From the NCBI GenBank assembly GCA_021018995.1, contig CM037584.1, positions 174,920,317-174,984,316 of the forward strand: a DNA stretch of 64,000 bases, in the 5' to 3' direction. This DNA is from Chloranthus sessilifolius (lineage: Eukaryota > Streptophyta > Magnoliopsida > Chloranthales > Chloranthaceae). Shown piece by piece: positions 11,915 through 24,019 of the stretch. The notes beneath the pieces are model-generated. The model was not told the DNA's origin and searched no databases. It saw nothing but the letters and a program-made list of their open reading frames with translations. Numbering within the stretch: position 1 is the stretch's first letter; each line of letters starts with the position of its first letter. Both the position numbers and the translations under genes were made by a program.

Positions 11915-12127
11915 GAGTCAAATGTAAACCGCAAACATGTTTGTGGAATCTCAACAATACTTGTAATGCAATGAAAGTTTTGATCAAAGTATGATTAAAG
12001 GAACAAATTTTTATATACACATGACCTTGAGGATGTGTTTTGTGGAACTAAGGATCACTTGATGTCATAAACTACCAAGAGAAATCAAATAAACAAAGAA
12101 CTTGAAAATCTACAGAAATTGGGCAAA
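11915..12127. other. AT-rich spacer after the chromovirus
   Basis: About 210 bp follow the chromodomain stop. I see no clear polypurine tract, no TG-start LTR and no gene. It may be 3' untranslated sequence of the chromovirus. Confidence 0.4.
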
Positions 12128-12868
12128 ACCGATTAATCGAATTTCAAATTGATTAATCGATTTGGAATTTCAATTAATCGATTTTGTTCGAGTAGTCGAC
12201 TGGCATGTGCGGTATTGAAACAATCTGAATTAGAAAATATACAGAATGAAATTTCGATTAATCGATTTAGGTTTCGACTAATCGATTTAGGTTTTCGATT
12301 AATCGAACTACATGTTCGATTAATCGAACAGATTGGGAATGTTAGAAGAACTTAGAGGGATTTACTGAATTTTGATTAATCGAAGAGGTTTCGATTAATC
12401 GATTTGCGATTTCGATTAATCGAAATGGAAGTTCGATTAATCGAATAACTTGAGGGACTTATGAAAAAAAAAAAAAAAATTTGAATTGAAGTCAGAGAAA
12501 CGATTTCGATTAATCGATGTGAAATTCGATTAATCGATTTGAGAATTCAATTAATCGAACCATAGTTCGACTAATCGAAGAACTTAAAGAATCCTGAAAA
12601 TTTTGGAAAGGACTGCACGATTTCTATTAATCGAAGTGAATTTCGATTAATCGATTTTGAAATTTCGATTAATCGACTGGCTCGCGCCAGTGAGCTCTAA
12701 AACTTGAATTTTTAAACGGATATGATTTTGATTAATCGAAATGATTTCGATTAATCGATTTTGACTTTCGACTAATCGATTTTGGAAATCAATTAATCGA
12801 TTTCGCGCGGCTTAACCTAGTTTTGAATCTCGATTAATCGACTTTGGATTTCGATTAATCGAGTCGGG
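12128..12868. repeat. palindrome array TCGATTAATCGA, array 2
   Basis: This is the densest array: more than 25 exact or near copies of TCGATTAATCGA, with starts mostly 20-22 bp apart over about 740 bp. It ends just before a TATA box. The linkers are unrelated short sequences. It is not coding; a short reading frame at 12149-12355 only translates the repeat (INRF/LIDLG units). Confidence 0.9.
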
Positions 12869-12884
12869 GCCTATATATATAAAG
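12869..12884 (+). promoter_or_regulatory. TATA box upstream of the gag-like frame
   Basis: CCTATATATATAAAG lies about 230 bp before the ATG at 13115 and directly after palindrome array 2. Downstream are a CTT-rich tract (12938-12962) and telo-box-like AAACCCTAA motifs (about 13043-13095), both common in plant promoters and leaders. The promoter role is inferred from composition only. Confidence 0.6.
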
Positions 12885-13114
12885 TTGGGGATTTCACTCC
12901 CCATTCGAAATCATTTGAAATTTTTTCGGATTTGGGCGCTTCTTCTTCTTCTTCTTCTTCTCCAACCATCCGACACCCTAGGGTTTGCAATTCCGTCGGT
13001 TTTCGGCTCGGATTCAAGTCGTATCGCATCCAAAACCCACGGTAAACCCTAAAATTTTCTTTTTCTTTCAATTTGAGTTAGGGAAAACCCTAAATTAGTG
13101 ATATTTCACCAAGA

Positions 13115-14412
13115 ATGCCGCCCAAAACCTGGTTGTCTTCAAAGAAGGTGACCTCTAAGCTCCCGGTTCGGCGTAAGAACGCCGCACCACCACCACCTAC
13201 CCCATCACCCGTGAGGACCCCGTCACCATCGACATCGGACACCACGTCCGGGTCGACAAGCACGTCTTCGCGCGGGTCTTCACGCAAGTCCACACCCATG
13301 CCGCCACCACCCACTAACGTGGTACAACCCAATGAGTGGTGGGCCGCAAAGACCTTTGAGGTCGAGTACCTCATCGACCCTACCCTTTTCACAAATCCCG
13401 ATGTATCGGGCGAGACCCAATTGGCTCGCAACTATCTTAGGAATGCCGGTCTCGGCAACCTTCTCAAACCAATCCGGGGTTTTTACTACCCTAGATTGGT
13501 GAGGTTGTTTTACCAGGGCCTTACCGATGGCCCTATCGACGACGTGATCTTGACCAACATAGAGGGTCGAGAGTACACGATCACCCGTCGCCACATACAC
13601 GAGGTACTCGAGTGCTACCTCGATTTCACCCCAGAGACCACCCTCTTCCCACCCTTTGAGGAGGACCCTAGGTTTGAAGAGGTCATGACCCGCATGACAA
13701 ACAGGAAAAAGGGGTCGAGATCCTCCATCAAGAGGGTCGATCTTCCCCACTACATGTGGATGCTTGATTCGGTAATCAAGTGTAACCTATACCCGTTGCG
13801 CCATGACACTAAGCGCCTAGACAGAGTGCAACACGCACTATGCGCGGCCTTTTATGGCCGGTGGTTCGACGCCACCATGCTCGTCCTCGAGGGGATAGAT
13901 ACATTAAGGGGAAGTTAATGAAGGGCAACTTAAGGCCCAAGGAGAAGATGCCCTATGCTCGGCTCATCTCGAGCATGTTGAAGTGCTACTCCGACGATCC
14001 CTCCTACACCATCTCGCCTCACGAGGTGAGGGCTACGGATTGCGTGAAGACGTTCTCCAAGTCTTCATAGACCCGTAGCTACAACTTACTGAAGCGGACT
14101 CTACCGGCTCCAGCAATAGCAGTAGCACCACCACCACCCCCACCACCACATCAGGACCCACCCGTGGGTGGGGCACACCCGGCCGAGCCCTCAGTGGAGA
14201 GGGCTACCTCTCATACCACTGCTTCACCAACACCGCCAGCTCACTCCGCGCCAGCTACACCCACATCATCCTACCGCCGGCGCGCAGCTCCATTTGATCC
14301 TACCATCGAGGAGGTGTTGGCACGCATGGAGGCCAACAATGAGCGGATGAATCGGAGGATGGACTTCCTTATGTTCCATACCCTCTGCTACATCTACCCG
14401 TTGGACCACTAG
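13115..14412 (+). other. gag-like 'putative plant transposon protein' region (LTR-element fossil)
   Basis: It begins MPPKTWLSSKKVTSKLPVRR with a basic, Pro/Ser/Thr-rich tail. The core (RLFYQGLTDGPIDD, REYTITRRHIHEVL, YMWMLDSVIKCNLYPLRH) resembles the plant transposon protein domain found in non-autonomous LTR elements. The end (FDPTIEEVLARMEANNERMN) looks like the short coiled coil these proteins often carry. No protease, RT or integrase follows, and a polypurine tract and LTR come next, so I infer a non-autonomous LTR element. The frame has about two or three interruptions. The family assignment is by pattern only. Confidence 0.6.
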
Positions 14413-14942
14413 CGATACCTCGCTCAAGAGGAGGAGTGGACTGCAGGACTGACCGCCTTCCACAGAGGTCCCGTCTTCCATTCGACCACCACGACTACCG
14501 GCGCTGTTCCTTCCACTTCTACATCAGCTCAGCACTTACAGTTGGTGCCTCCGACCACCCAACCAAAGACAGACTTCACCACCACACTACCGGCTCCACT
14601 CTAGCAGACCCTTGACCCCCCATAGCACTGTCATGAGAAAACTGCTCAGACGACCAACTTTGACGAGGGGACTGCATGAGCCTCGTGCTCTCATTTTTGA
14701 GTTGTTATTGTATGCATGTATATTTTGTATGCCAACTTATTGGCGCATTGTAAAAATTTTCAGATATTAATAGAAATAAAAAATTTTGGTGTAAATTCTT
14801 TATTTTCGTAACATTATATTCTATGCTTGTATTCGTGTAATTACCTGGATGCATCTGAGTCAACTGGACCGCCTCACCTGAGAGTGTGGGGGGGGACCCA
14901 GACCTACGCACCTTTGGGTTATTTTCGCGGATAAAAATTCCC
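14413..14942 (+). other. 3' region of the gag-like element
   Basis: This stretch is Pro/Thr-rich, coding-like sequence turning into AT-rich 3' sequence. No further domain was recognised. Confidence 0.5.
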
Positions 14943-14955
14943 AAGGTGGGGAGGA
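14943..14955 (+). other. polypurine tract before LTR B
   Basis: AAGGTGGGGAGGA lies immediately upstream of the LTR start TGTAATATCCCG, the normal position of a plus-strand primer. Confidence 0.75.
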
Positions 14956-17366
14956 TGTAATATCCCGAAAAATCATATTAAACAGTGACCTCGGGATCTG
15001 TGCCTGATTGGTCACAGGTTTGACCAATTAGGAGTTCAATAGTTAGCATAGAATGTGATGAACGGATGAGATGTGATAAATTGATTGGCTGTGTGGTGTG
15101 TGATAAAAATGTGAAGTCACATACACCTATCACGGTGCATGTGCTCAACACACAAGTGAGAGGAGAGATAAAAGGGTTTAATAACCCTAAATTGTATGTC
15201 TTGGGTTGTTGAGAGAGAAGTAAAGAAGAGAGAGAGAGAGGAGTAAAGAAGGGTTGAGCAAGGAATTATTGTGAGTGATTGGAAGGGGGATTCAAACATT
15301 AAAGAGACCGATTCAACGCGAAGGATCCGTTCAAGCCAAAGCTGGAACCCTAGCCTTTCCAACCACTTGATTTAAATCAATTTGAGATTTATTGAAGGTA
15401 AAATTCTTGTAGTTTAAATGCATAGATTGAAAGGTTAGATTGTAGTTAGAAATGGGTTAAAGTATAGGATAAAGGCCTAGAAAAATGGAGGAAAAAAAAA
15501 ATAAGGGAAGAGATTGGGAAGAACAGCCAAAAGGGGATTGAATCTGGCCATTTCGATTAATAAAAAATTGAGTTCGATTAATCGATTTTGGCCAAAAAGT
15601 TGAAAAGTCAGAGGACCCCGATCTCGATTAATCGACTTTGAATTTCGATTAATCGAATTGGGTATCGATTAATCGACTGGGAACCTACAGTGAACTCCAG
15701 TGGAGAAAAGAAAAGAGCTTGGAGAAATCGACTAATCGAAATGAGAGTTCGATTAATCGATTTAGAATTTCGATTAATCGATTTGGGATCGATTAATTGA
15801 TTTTGGAAACTTGATTACTCGAATTGAGAATCGACTGGATAGAATAGAGAAATTCGATTAATCGAATGGGAATCTCGATTAATCGATTTGAGAATCGATT
15901 AATCGATATTAAATTTTGATTAATCGATTTTGGAAATCGATTAATCGAATCAGATTCTATTAATCAATTTTGGAGTTCGATTAATCGACTGTGCCAGTTT
16001 ATGTTGACTTTTGAGTTTGACTTTAAGATTCTTGGAGGGTCTTGGACCTTCTTTATTACATCTTTAGTGATGTATTCCACATGTTATGTGGTACCATAGG
16101 TGGTATGTGTGTGCTTGGGCACAAGGAGCCACGTGGGACCTTGATGCATGATCAAACAGAGACTTGAGGTAGGGAACACCTTGAACATGTACTTTATTTT
16201 GTAAGAGCATGTATGTAGTGATATAGAATTCCATTCAAAATGTTTTATTGCTTAAGAGTTTGTGAAAAGTGTGTGTGTGACATCAATAAGAGTAATTATA
16301 ATGAGTCATCCCCAGGGGATGAGGAAGTAAAGAGATAAGAGCATCAGGTGTGATGCAAGTGAATAAATACATCCCAGGGATATATCCAAGATTGAATCAT
16401 GTTTGATAGGGCCTAACTGATATAAGATAGGACACTTACACGGTGAATAACTATATGTAAAGCACCTGATATTTTTGTTATTTGAGGTTTGATAGGGTAC
16501 CCCACCGACGTGGCGGGATATCCACGACTGACACGGCAGGATATCGGTGATCCGATCTGGTGAAACCGTAGGCGAAGCGGAGGCTTATCCACATTAGAAG
16601 CACACCCCAGGGGTGTTGAGTTGAGACAAGTGAAACCCCGCCACCAATCCCCAGGGGAAAGGGGCTTGGGTACTATTTGTATTCCCAGGGAATACTTTTA
16701 AAACTGTCTATATAGATAACGATGATGGGTATCTCATCGGGGCTCGATGCTATATTACTCGGGGATTACTTAAGTTGAAAGTTTAAGTTTGCTTTAGGCC
16801 TTTTCAGCATCATTCATGAATAAGTAAAAGACATGAGTAAACTACCAATAAGAATGTGAATCTTTTCAGCTGTTTTTCATCAGTAACTGCATAGACACAT
16901 CATGCATGGCATATCATGGAATATATGTGAGTGGTAATTTATATGTTCAACTGTGTTCTGTTCCCTATTGAGCTAGGATGTAGCTCACCCTTTAGACTAT
17001 ACGTCGCAGGTCCACTAATAGCAACTGCCGAGGCTTCAGGAGACGTTGACCCCGATGAGTGAGACCTTGCACCTGGAGACGAGTTGGAGCCACCTCCTGA
17101 GGACTTCTTCTAGAGGACTCCGTTGTGCAGCTTTGAGAGTTTTGAGAGATTTTTGTACGGCTTGGTATGTCAAGCCTTGTTTTGATTGAACAATGTATAT
17201 ATATATATAGATTTGGGATAATTCTTTTGGGCGAACCATCTGCGATGATTAGCTATCATCGATGGTTCAAATCGGTTCTCTGTTCATGTAGAGGCATGAG
17301 GGTAGAACTGTATTTTGTGAAATGCTTATATAGTAATTTAATTTCGCAGCTTCATTTACTATTTCA
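14956..17366 (+). repeat. LTR B, copy 1 (3' LTR, right end lost)
   Basis: It starts TGTAATATCCCGAAAAATC and matches, in order, the reverse copy at 49960-52459 and the copy beginning at 62731. It carries a TAAAAGGGTTTAATAACCCTAA segment near 15175, a GAGAGA tract, a palindrome array (15553-15990) and a GTAGCTCACCC block near 16979. Homology to the other copies stops at about 17366, where pararetrovirus sequence begins. The missing end should read CGGGCTGTCACA. By eye it agrees with the 62731 copy at roughly nine bases in ten, so the family is not very young. Confidence 0.85.
15553..15990. repeat. palindrome array TCGATTAATCGA, array 3 (in LTR B)
   Basis: About 15 exact or near copies of TCGATTAATCGA sit at about 20-22-bp steps in places, within LTR B. 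Arrays 4 and 5 occupy the same position in the other two copies. Confidence 0.85.
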
Positions 17367-18335
17367 ATTCACTCCAACTCAATTTGATTATATCAAACAA
17401 TTATTATTTATATTGTTATTAAAAGCTAAAGTTTTTAGTAACAAGACTAAACCTGATTCTTTCACAACAATTGAATTAATCCAGAAAGAAAATAATTTTC
17501 CCAGCTTTTATCCTAAAGCTCATCAATCACCCTCTTTATTTAAATTAATAAAGATATCTCCAAAGCCTATCCAATGCTTCAAAATATCCTTATTGCCCAT
17601 CAATGCAAATTGCTAATTTCCTTATATACGGATCCAAAACTGATCCCACACTCAAATCAATTCTATGACAAAGATTCCTGACTTATTCTGTCTTCTTCTG
17701 GATTCTCATACTTATCTTTTACTCCAATCATCATAAATCATAATCTAGGATCTTATAGCATCCTTATGCTAATTTCTTATACTAATTTTCCTGTCAAAAC
17801 ACAACTCCACAGAGTTCTACAGGATTCTCATAACTATCATTATGGTCTATGTCACCCTCCTTCAAGTTGTGACATTCTCCCTTATTTTACAATGACCTCA
17901 ATTCCACCATCATTTGCTTTATTATTTTATTCCATTTTCACAACCCATTGTGTAATTTTGGGGCCCCCATGTCTCTTACCACTTCCTTTTTCCATTCCAT
18001 CCGTCATCACTTCCCCGTCCATTGTTAAATTACACAACAAGTTTTCTATTCTAAAAAATCTACTTGCAACTTTAGTTTCTCCTTCCAATCTAAGGAACAC
18101 ATTTATTCAACCCAATACCTACAAGAATAGGTACAACCAAACTAAGGCCTACGAGCATAGGCATATTATTATAAGAAATAATATTTTTATTCTTTCATGG
18201 CATTTAGAATGGCATGGATGGCCATCCGGTCTCATGCACACTAAATTTCCTTACAAACACTTAAAACTATTTACCAATAAAAGCTTTTAAAATTCAACCA
18301 TCTATCAATTAATTCTTTGGTCATATTTACCAATT
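17367..18335 (+). other. inverted partial pararetrovirus unit (unit D, fossil)
   Basis: This segment is the reverse complement of the region downstream of the N-terminal block in units A and C (about 20640-21570 and 32900-33870), including the IPPSFALLFYSIF and HCVILGPP segments. It is head-to-head with unit A. At its right junction both partners share a short TACCAA-like overlap. It is broken. Confidence 0.8.
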
Positions 18336-18888
18336 ACAGAGTTGGGGGAAGAATGGTGACGAAAAAGAAAATAAAAGAGAAGAGATGCACAAATGGCTAA
18401 TGCATGCAAAGAGCAATCCGACTTAAAACACAAAATAAAATATACAAGCTTTTATTATAAAAACATAAACTAAAAACTAAAAGGGAGCTTACTTACAAAG
18501 GAGTCTCCACTTGCTTAAACACAAAGAAAAACAAAGAAAGAAGAAAGCAAAGAAAAAGAAGAAAGCAACCTAATAGCTAAAGTAAGAGAAGTTGGGAATT
18601 TCCCGGTGCTTGGACATGTCCCAAGCTACCCATTATATACACAATTGGCGGACTTAAACATATTTGAAGTCCGATAGTGGAGGGACATGGGTGCTTGATT
18701 CATTTGTTGCAGTCGCTTCGTCCCGAAGCAATAGCTGTATGACGTCAGTGCTTGCATCATACTGGAATTATTGCTGGATGGATAATGCTGTATATGTGTA
18801 TTGGAGGACAGCTGGATATGACTGTAGAATGTATTACTTGGTGCCATCATTATACCAGATGTTAATAATAAATAGGTGACTATATCAG
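18336..18888 (-). promoter_or_regulatory. 35S-like promoter and poly(A) region of unit A
   Basis: On the minus strand this contains TGACGTCA (18740-18747), a TATA box GTATATAATG (18631-18640), a conserved leader segment and an AATAAA signal (18451-18456). The arrangement (TGACG boxes, CCACTATCGGACTTC, TATA, then a nearby poly(A) signal) mirrors the caulimovirus 35S promoter and terminal redundancy. The second as-1-like box present in units B and C is not seen here, and the primer site is lost at the junction with unit D. Confidence 0.75.
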
Positions 18889-20323
18889 TCAAATTTCTCC
18901 AGATAAGGAGCTGCCAGATGAGGAACTGTCCGAATAAGCTTCTGCTTGTAATAGTTCTGTCTCTAAGATAGAAGCTTCATGCTTGAAATTGGCAGGAAGG
19001 TGAAGATTATTCCTGTCGATAAATTGCTGGAGAAACTTATCTGCTTCTTCTTCTTGCTGTGGAGTAGTCATATACTCTATAGGAAAGTCGATGATAAAAA
19101 TTCTTCTTCCATCAGTAATCTTGAAGAAGTACTTATCCATGGAGACTTCTCTTGCATGTTGAGAAAAGTGTAGTAATGAATGAATCCAATAAGATTTGGG
19201 AATAAGTGATTGAATGCTGGATTGAGCAAGGGGAACAGATTTGTTGACTTCTGAGAATTCATACATCTGAGTTTTGCGAAGAATCCAAATTTGGTATGGT
19301 TGAAAAAATTGTTCTCTAGATCTCCAGCCAAGAGTACTGGTGATCCAAAAGGTGAGATGAATGCCTTTAAGCAGATTTTTAGGGCATGAGAGATCATGGA
19401 TTTAATCATCCAAGGAAAATTTGGTATATTAGCAAGAGGGAAAATAATTTGATTAATCATTCCCCAATCAAGAGCTTGGGATAGATTAAATGGATAATCC
19501 GGAGTAAACAAAGAAATCTTAGGGAGATGATAACCCTGAAGATGGTTGAGAAATGCATAATTGTGCAAAAGAAGTTGTTTAATTGTAATTTCAGAATTCT
19601 CAATTTGAGACGCAATTGAATGAAAAATAGCAATTGGAAGAATGTGTTTTGCCTTTTCGAAGATGCAAATTCTTTTAAGGCGATGGAGAATTGGATCATG
19701 AAAATGAGGTTCGACCAAAGCAATAAGGTCAAGGAAATAAGAAATTTTATCAATAGTAAATGTTTCTTCTTCCCAATTAAAATTATTGAGCACAAAGGTG
19801 AGGCCTTTGTAAATGGTTTGTATATGGGCTTCTTGAGCTTGAATGTTGGTTGTGAGGGTAGACAAATGTTGTCGGACCATTTTCTTTTTTGAACCAATAA
19901 GGTCTATCCATATACCATTGATATGGGGTAGAAAGCCAGAGTTTATAAAATCAGGAATATGGCTGATACTGGTTAGTCCAGGTTTTGCAGACTCTTGGGC
20001 TTCCAAAATGGGAGAGATGGTCAAGAGCTGTTGCTGGGTTTGAAAGGCTTTGAAAGCGGTTCTGCCTTCTCTAATGGAATTAAACATCTGATGGGATGGG
20101 TTAGGAAAATTATAAATTTGGCTGTGGTAGGATTGCCATGAGGTATAAAGGCCTGGTTGGAATCCTCTGAGAACCACATAAACTTTGTGTTGAGGAGAAG
20201 AATTTTCTTCTGAATTGGCTGATTGGAAGAAGAGCTACTGCTAGCTATTCTTGCTGCATAAAACTTTATTATTAGTGGATGAATAATTTTCAAAACTATA
20301 TATATATATATATAATGCTCCAC
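18889..20323 (-). other. viroplasmin/P6-like region, unit A (fossil)
   Basis: The N-terminal segment VLRGFQPGLYTSWQSYHSQI, then a YNFPNPSHQMFNSIREG motif, matches the Cauli_VI/viroplasmin domain shared by caulimovirus P6 and the N-terminus of some RNase H1 proteins. The rest (IYKGLTFVLNNFNW, DPILHRLKRICIFEKAKHIL, YWIHSLLHFSQ, KITDGRRIFI) is conserved in all three units. In caulimoviruses P6 forms inclusion bodies and allows re-initiation of translation on polycistronic RNA. The copy is broken. Confidence 0.75.
20297..20314. repeat. (TA)n microsatellite, unit A
   Basis: An 18-bp TA run lies just upstream (minus strand) of the viroplasmin start. The same site in unit C carries a run about three times longer. 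Confidence 0.9.
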
Positions 20324-20664
20324 TTGATTTCGTGGGTTTGTAAGAAATATGATGCATAGTAATAATATGCTGAAAATAGCAGTTGTTTACTGGGGTTGTT
20401 TTATACTAAAAACTATTATTTTACCTTGCTGGTGATGATCCGGCGGGAGATATAAATTGCTCACATTAGAACACTCATGAAAGTACTCTCAAATGGGCTG
20501 ATTATGAAAGCACTCAAATTGGAATATTCTGACAAATAAGTCAAAAGAATAAGAAGGAAAAACCTTTGTATAAAATGTTTATGCTGAGAATGTTCATGCA
20601 AATTTGTATGGATGAAGTTTGGTAATATGACCAAAGAATTAATTGATAAATTGATGGTAGAATT

Positions 20665-22239
20665 TTAAAAGCTTTTATTGGTAAATAGCTTTAAATGTTT
20701 GTAAGGAAATTTAGTGTGCATGAGACCGGATGGCCATCCATGCCATTCCAAATGCCATGAAAGAATAAAATTATTATTTATAATAATATGCCTATGCTTG
20801 TAGGCCTTAGTTTGGTTGTACCTATTCTTGTAGGTATTGGGTTGAATAAATATGTTCCTTAGATTGGAAGGAGAAACTAAAGTTGCAAGTAGATTCTTTA
20901 GAATAGAAAACTTGTTGTGTAATTTAACAATGGACGGGAGAGTGATGATGGATGGAATGGAAAAAGGAAGTGGTAGGAGACATGGGGGCCCCAAAATTAC
21001 ACAATGGGGTGTGAAAATGGAATAAAATAATAAAGCAAATGATGGTGGAATTGAGGTCATTGTAAAATAAAGGAAAATGTCACAACTGGAAGGAGAGGGA
21101 CATAGACCGTAATGATAGTCGTGAGAATCCTGTATAACTCCGTGGAGTTGTGTATTGACAGGAAAATTAGGATGATAAACTAGCATTAGGATGCTATAAG
21201 ATCCTAGATTAGGATTTGTGATGATTGGAGTATAGGATAAGTATAAGAAATCATAAGAAGACAGAATAAGTCTGGGATCTTTGTCATAAAATTGATTTGA
21301 TTGTGGAATGAGCAATTTGCTGCATTGAGTGGCATAATGAAAGCATGGGATAAGCTTTCGGATCCTTGAAAGAAAAGTCGTTTTTAATAAAAACGAAGGT
21401 GATTGATGAGCTTTATGAGAAAAGCTGAGAGGATTATTTTCTTTCTGGATTAATTCAATTGGTGTGAAAGAATCAGGTTTAGTATTGTTACTAAAAACTT
21501 TGGCTTTTAATAACAATATAAATAATAATTGTTTGATATAATCAAATTGAGTGGGAGTGAATTGGGGAATACTAGTGTCTTGACTAGTTGTGAATTCGCA
21601 GATGTTTTCCTGAATGGATTCAAAAGAGATTACTTCTAATTCACTCAAAGATTTCTTTTGAGATGTGTATTCATCTAAGATATCAATGGATAGAGGTGGT
21701 TGAATGTGCTGTGTAATTTCAACCTGATTATTAATAGGTAAACCTTGTTCCTGATCTGGCTGAGTTTCAGAAGGAACAATAGGGCTTAAAATTATCGTTT
21801 GATCAGTATTTTGATCGGAAACGTCTGATATAAGAATATTATCAAAGGATATTTGAGCAGAAGACATATTGGATGGTTCTTTAAGATATTTATCTTTATG
21901 GTAACATTGGAACCATTGGACAAAATGAATAATTATATGAGAAATTTCTATAAATTGATAGAAACTTTTTTTAAATTTTAATAATTCTTGACTAGTAAAT
22001 GTTTTGAAATACCAGTCTCGAAAGGGTTTATATTTTTCTTGCTGAAACTCAGTATTAATTTCAGAACGATTGATTGTAAAATCTTTTGATGTTGTGATGA
22101 CAGGTGGTTCTAGTAATTGCTTAAGACCAACCTGTGGTTGAATTTGGGTATTGCTGGGAATTTGCCCAGTAATGGATTTGTTGAAGATATTAGTCCATGG
22201 GACTGGTTTATAATATGAATTTGAACTAAAGAATGCCAT
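20665..22239 (-). other. unit A N-terminal block and protease-distal region (fossil)
   Basis: The N-terminal part shares LKQLLEP, TINRSEINTEFQ and YKPFRDWYF with the block preceding the capsid in unit B. A Ser/Gln-rich acidic middle follows. The last part (YSIFTPHCVILGPP) corresponds to the sequence after the retropepsin in unit B (LLSSPHCVILEP). A capsid core and knuckle were not recognised in this unit. The function of the N-terminal block is unknown. Confidence 0.65.
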
Positions 22240-22497
22240 TAACTAATTATTTGTAAATGAGAAATTCATCTCACTTGCAGTGGGAGATTCCCTCTGCTGC
22301 TGGGTATATATCCCATGAGGTATATGTTGTTCAGATACATGAATTCCTTCAAAATTGACATCAGGAATAGCTGAAGAAGCTACTTCTGACATAGAAGATC
22401 TAATGGTTGAAGGGAGAGATACCTTATAAGGGTCTCTAGAACTCGAACCAGAATAAGATCGTCTAGTATGATAAGTAGGAGATGTAAATTTACCAAA
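22240..22497 (-). other. Ser-rich tail region after the movement protein (fossil)
   Basis: This stretch still reads as coding-like Ser/Thr-rich sequence on the minus strand and probably belongs to the movement-protein C-terminus. No domain is visible. Confidence 0.45.
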
Positions 22498-23292
22498 TTA
22501 TAATATTACATCACCATTGTCTTGTTGAACTATTTGTTCAATTTCTTTATTAAGGATTGGTTTAGGAGGTACAGCTTGAGTAATCTTCCATGATTCTAGA
22601 AAATCAATTTTTTCCCATGAAATCAAAGAAGGAGTGGCAATTTTGGAAGTGGTCAAATTGGTTTCGATTAAAACCGTTTGGCCAAGAGGGCTTTGGTAAT
22701 TGACTTTAGGAGCCAAAGAGGTCATGACTTTATAATGAAGTCTATAGATCAGAGCAATGGTCTCTGATCCAGGCATAAAATTATACCCTTGGGTATGTAG
22801 ATTAAGAGTACAAGCAGATAACAGATTCTTGTCTGTTAAAGATAGGGTTAAATTGGGAAAAACATTAAAGTAAATAAGACCATGGCAAAGACTGGTTTCA
22901 ACAACTGCCATGAGAGAATAATACCAATCAAGGCATCTTGCCTCTCTTAAGGTGGTCATAATACTATTATTGTTTCCCAAAAAGGTAAGAGGTTTGAAGG
23001 CTACCTGAATGCAGGCAAGATGGAGATAATTGAAGGTTTTAAGATCTGTGATAAGATCTTCATTTGATAAGAGCTGAAGACCTTCTTGATCTTCACCAAC
23101 ACTGAGGGTTTGCTCAGTGGTTTTGATAGACATATCTGTGGACCAATTTGTCCATCCAGATTTGTATAAGATTTTTGGATTGATGGGAGGTATTGTCCAT
23201 TTATCCAATTTTTCTTTGATATTAGCCCATTTGACTAATCCCGAATTTTTAATTAATTTTTTATTTGAAGAATTAAAACCAAATAGAGACAT
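22498..23292 (-). other. 30K-superfamily movement protein, unit A (fossil)
   Basis: The central part reads LHLACIQVAFKPLTFLGNNN, then LREARCLDWYYSLMAVVETS, GLIYFNVFPNLTLSLTD, TQGYNFMPGS and YRLHYKVMTSLAPKV. This is the caulimovirus branch of the 30K movement proteins, with the conserved L-x-D/E-x-R and LSLTD blocks. The frame of about 264 residues looks uninterrupted here. The family moves virus through plasmodesmata. The start at 23292 follows a long A tract by 15 bases. Confidence 0.82.
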
Positions 23293-23305
23293 TTACAATT
23301 CTAAA

Positions 23306-23307
<2 letters not shown>

Positions 23308-23337
<30 letters not shown>
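23308..23337 (-). promoter_or_regulatory. poly(A) tract in the leader, unit A
   Basis: A run of 30 T on the plus strand (A on the minus strand) ends 15 bases before the movement-protein ATG. The linker begins CTTTT. Unit B has the same arrangement with the same spacing. A leader A tract could bind poly(A)-binding protein and aid translation, but that is inference. Confidence 0.8.
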
Positions 23338-23344
<7 letters not shown>

Positions 23345-24019
23345 AAAACTGAAAATAAACAGCTTAGAAAAAGAGTTGGTGTGGTACCAATAAGACTGTA
23401 ATTCCATATGTGAATAGTGAATGCGAATAGTAATACTAAAGTGAATAGTGACCCGAGCTATTATTCATCTGCATAGTGACTACTATTTATCTTCTTCCAT
23501 AATACTCCAATTGTTACTAATCATACCTCTGCATAGGGACTACTAGTCATCTTCTGACCTTAACCTTCAAGATTACTACTCATCATTAAACCTTTTAAAA
23601 ACTACTACTCATCATTAAACCTTCTCAAAACTACTACTCATCATTAAACCTTCCCAAAACTAGTACTCATCATTAAACCTTTCAAAACTACTACTCATCA
23701 AATCTACTCAAACTACTACTCATCATTAAACCTTTCTGGAATCTTCTCAAAGGTCACTAATTATCTTCTTTTCCTAAATTCTTAAAAATAATAAATAGTT
23801 AGATCTACCAAATTACGACCGAATAGTGTTTTCTCTATCTGCGTCACTCAACGATTTGTGGGATTTATCTCGGCATCTCGCACTCACTCATCTCGCCATA
23901 CTACCCAACGCGACTTTTCACCGTGAGATAACACCCAATAGTAACAAGCAGATCCACATATTTATCCTTCTAAGAATCTTGGAAAAGTTAATAATATCAT
24001 AACGTGAGAGTCATCTAAA

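Noticed and set aside
12149-12355. 68-residue frame with repeated INRF/LIDLG units
   Set aside because: A by-product of the palindrome array; the same happens at 63591-63845.
12128-12868. CRISPR-like array
   Set aside because: The repeats are only 12 bp, palindromic, with about 9-bp linkers, and lie in plant LTR-type DNA. No cas genes are present and the setting is eukaryotic.
13280-13750. 156-residue minus-strand frame opposite the gag-like region
   Set aside because: A shadow of the GC-rich plus-strand frame, which has the recognisable domain and promoter-like upstream sequence.
17167-17616. A 149-residue plus-strand open frame
   Set aside because: It runs across the junction of LTR B and the inverted virus piece, so it is a chance fusion of two fossils, not a gene.
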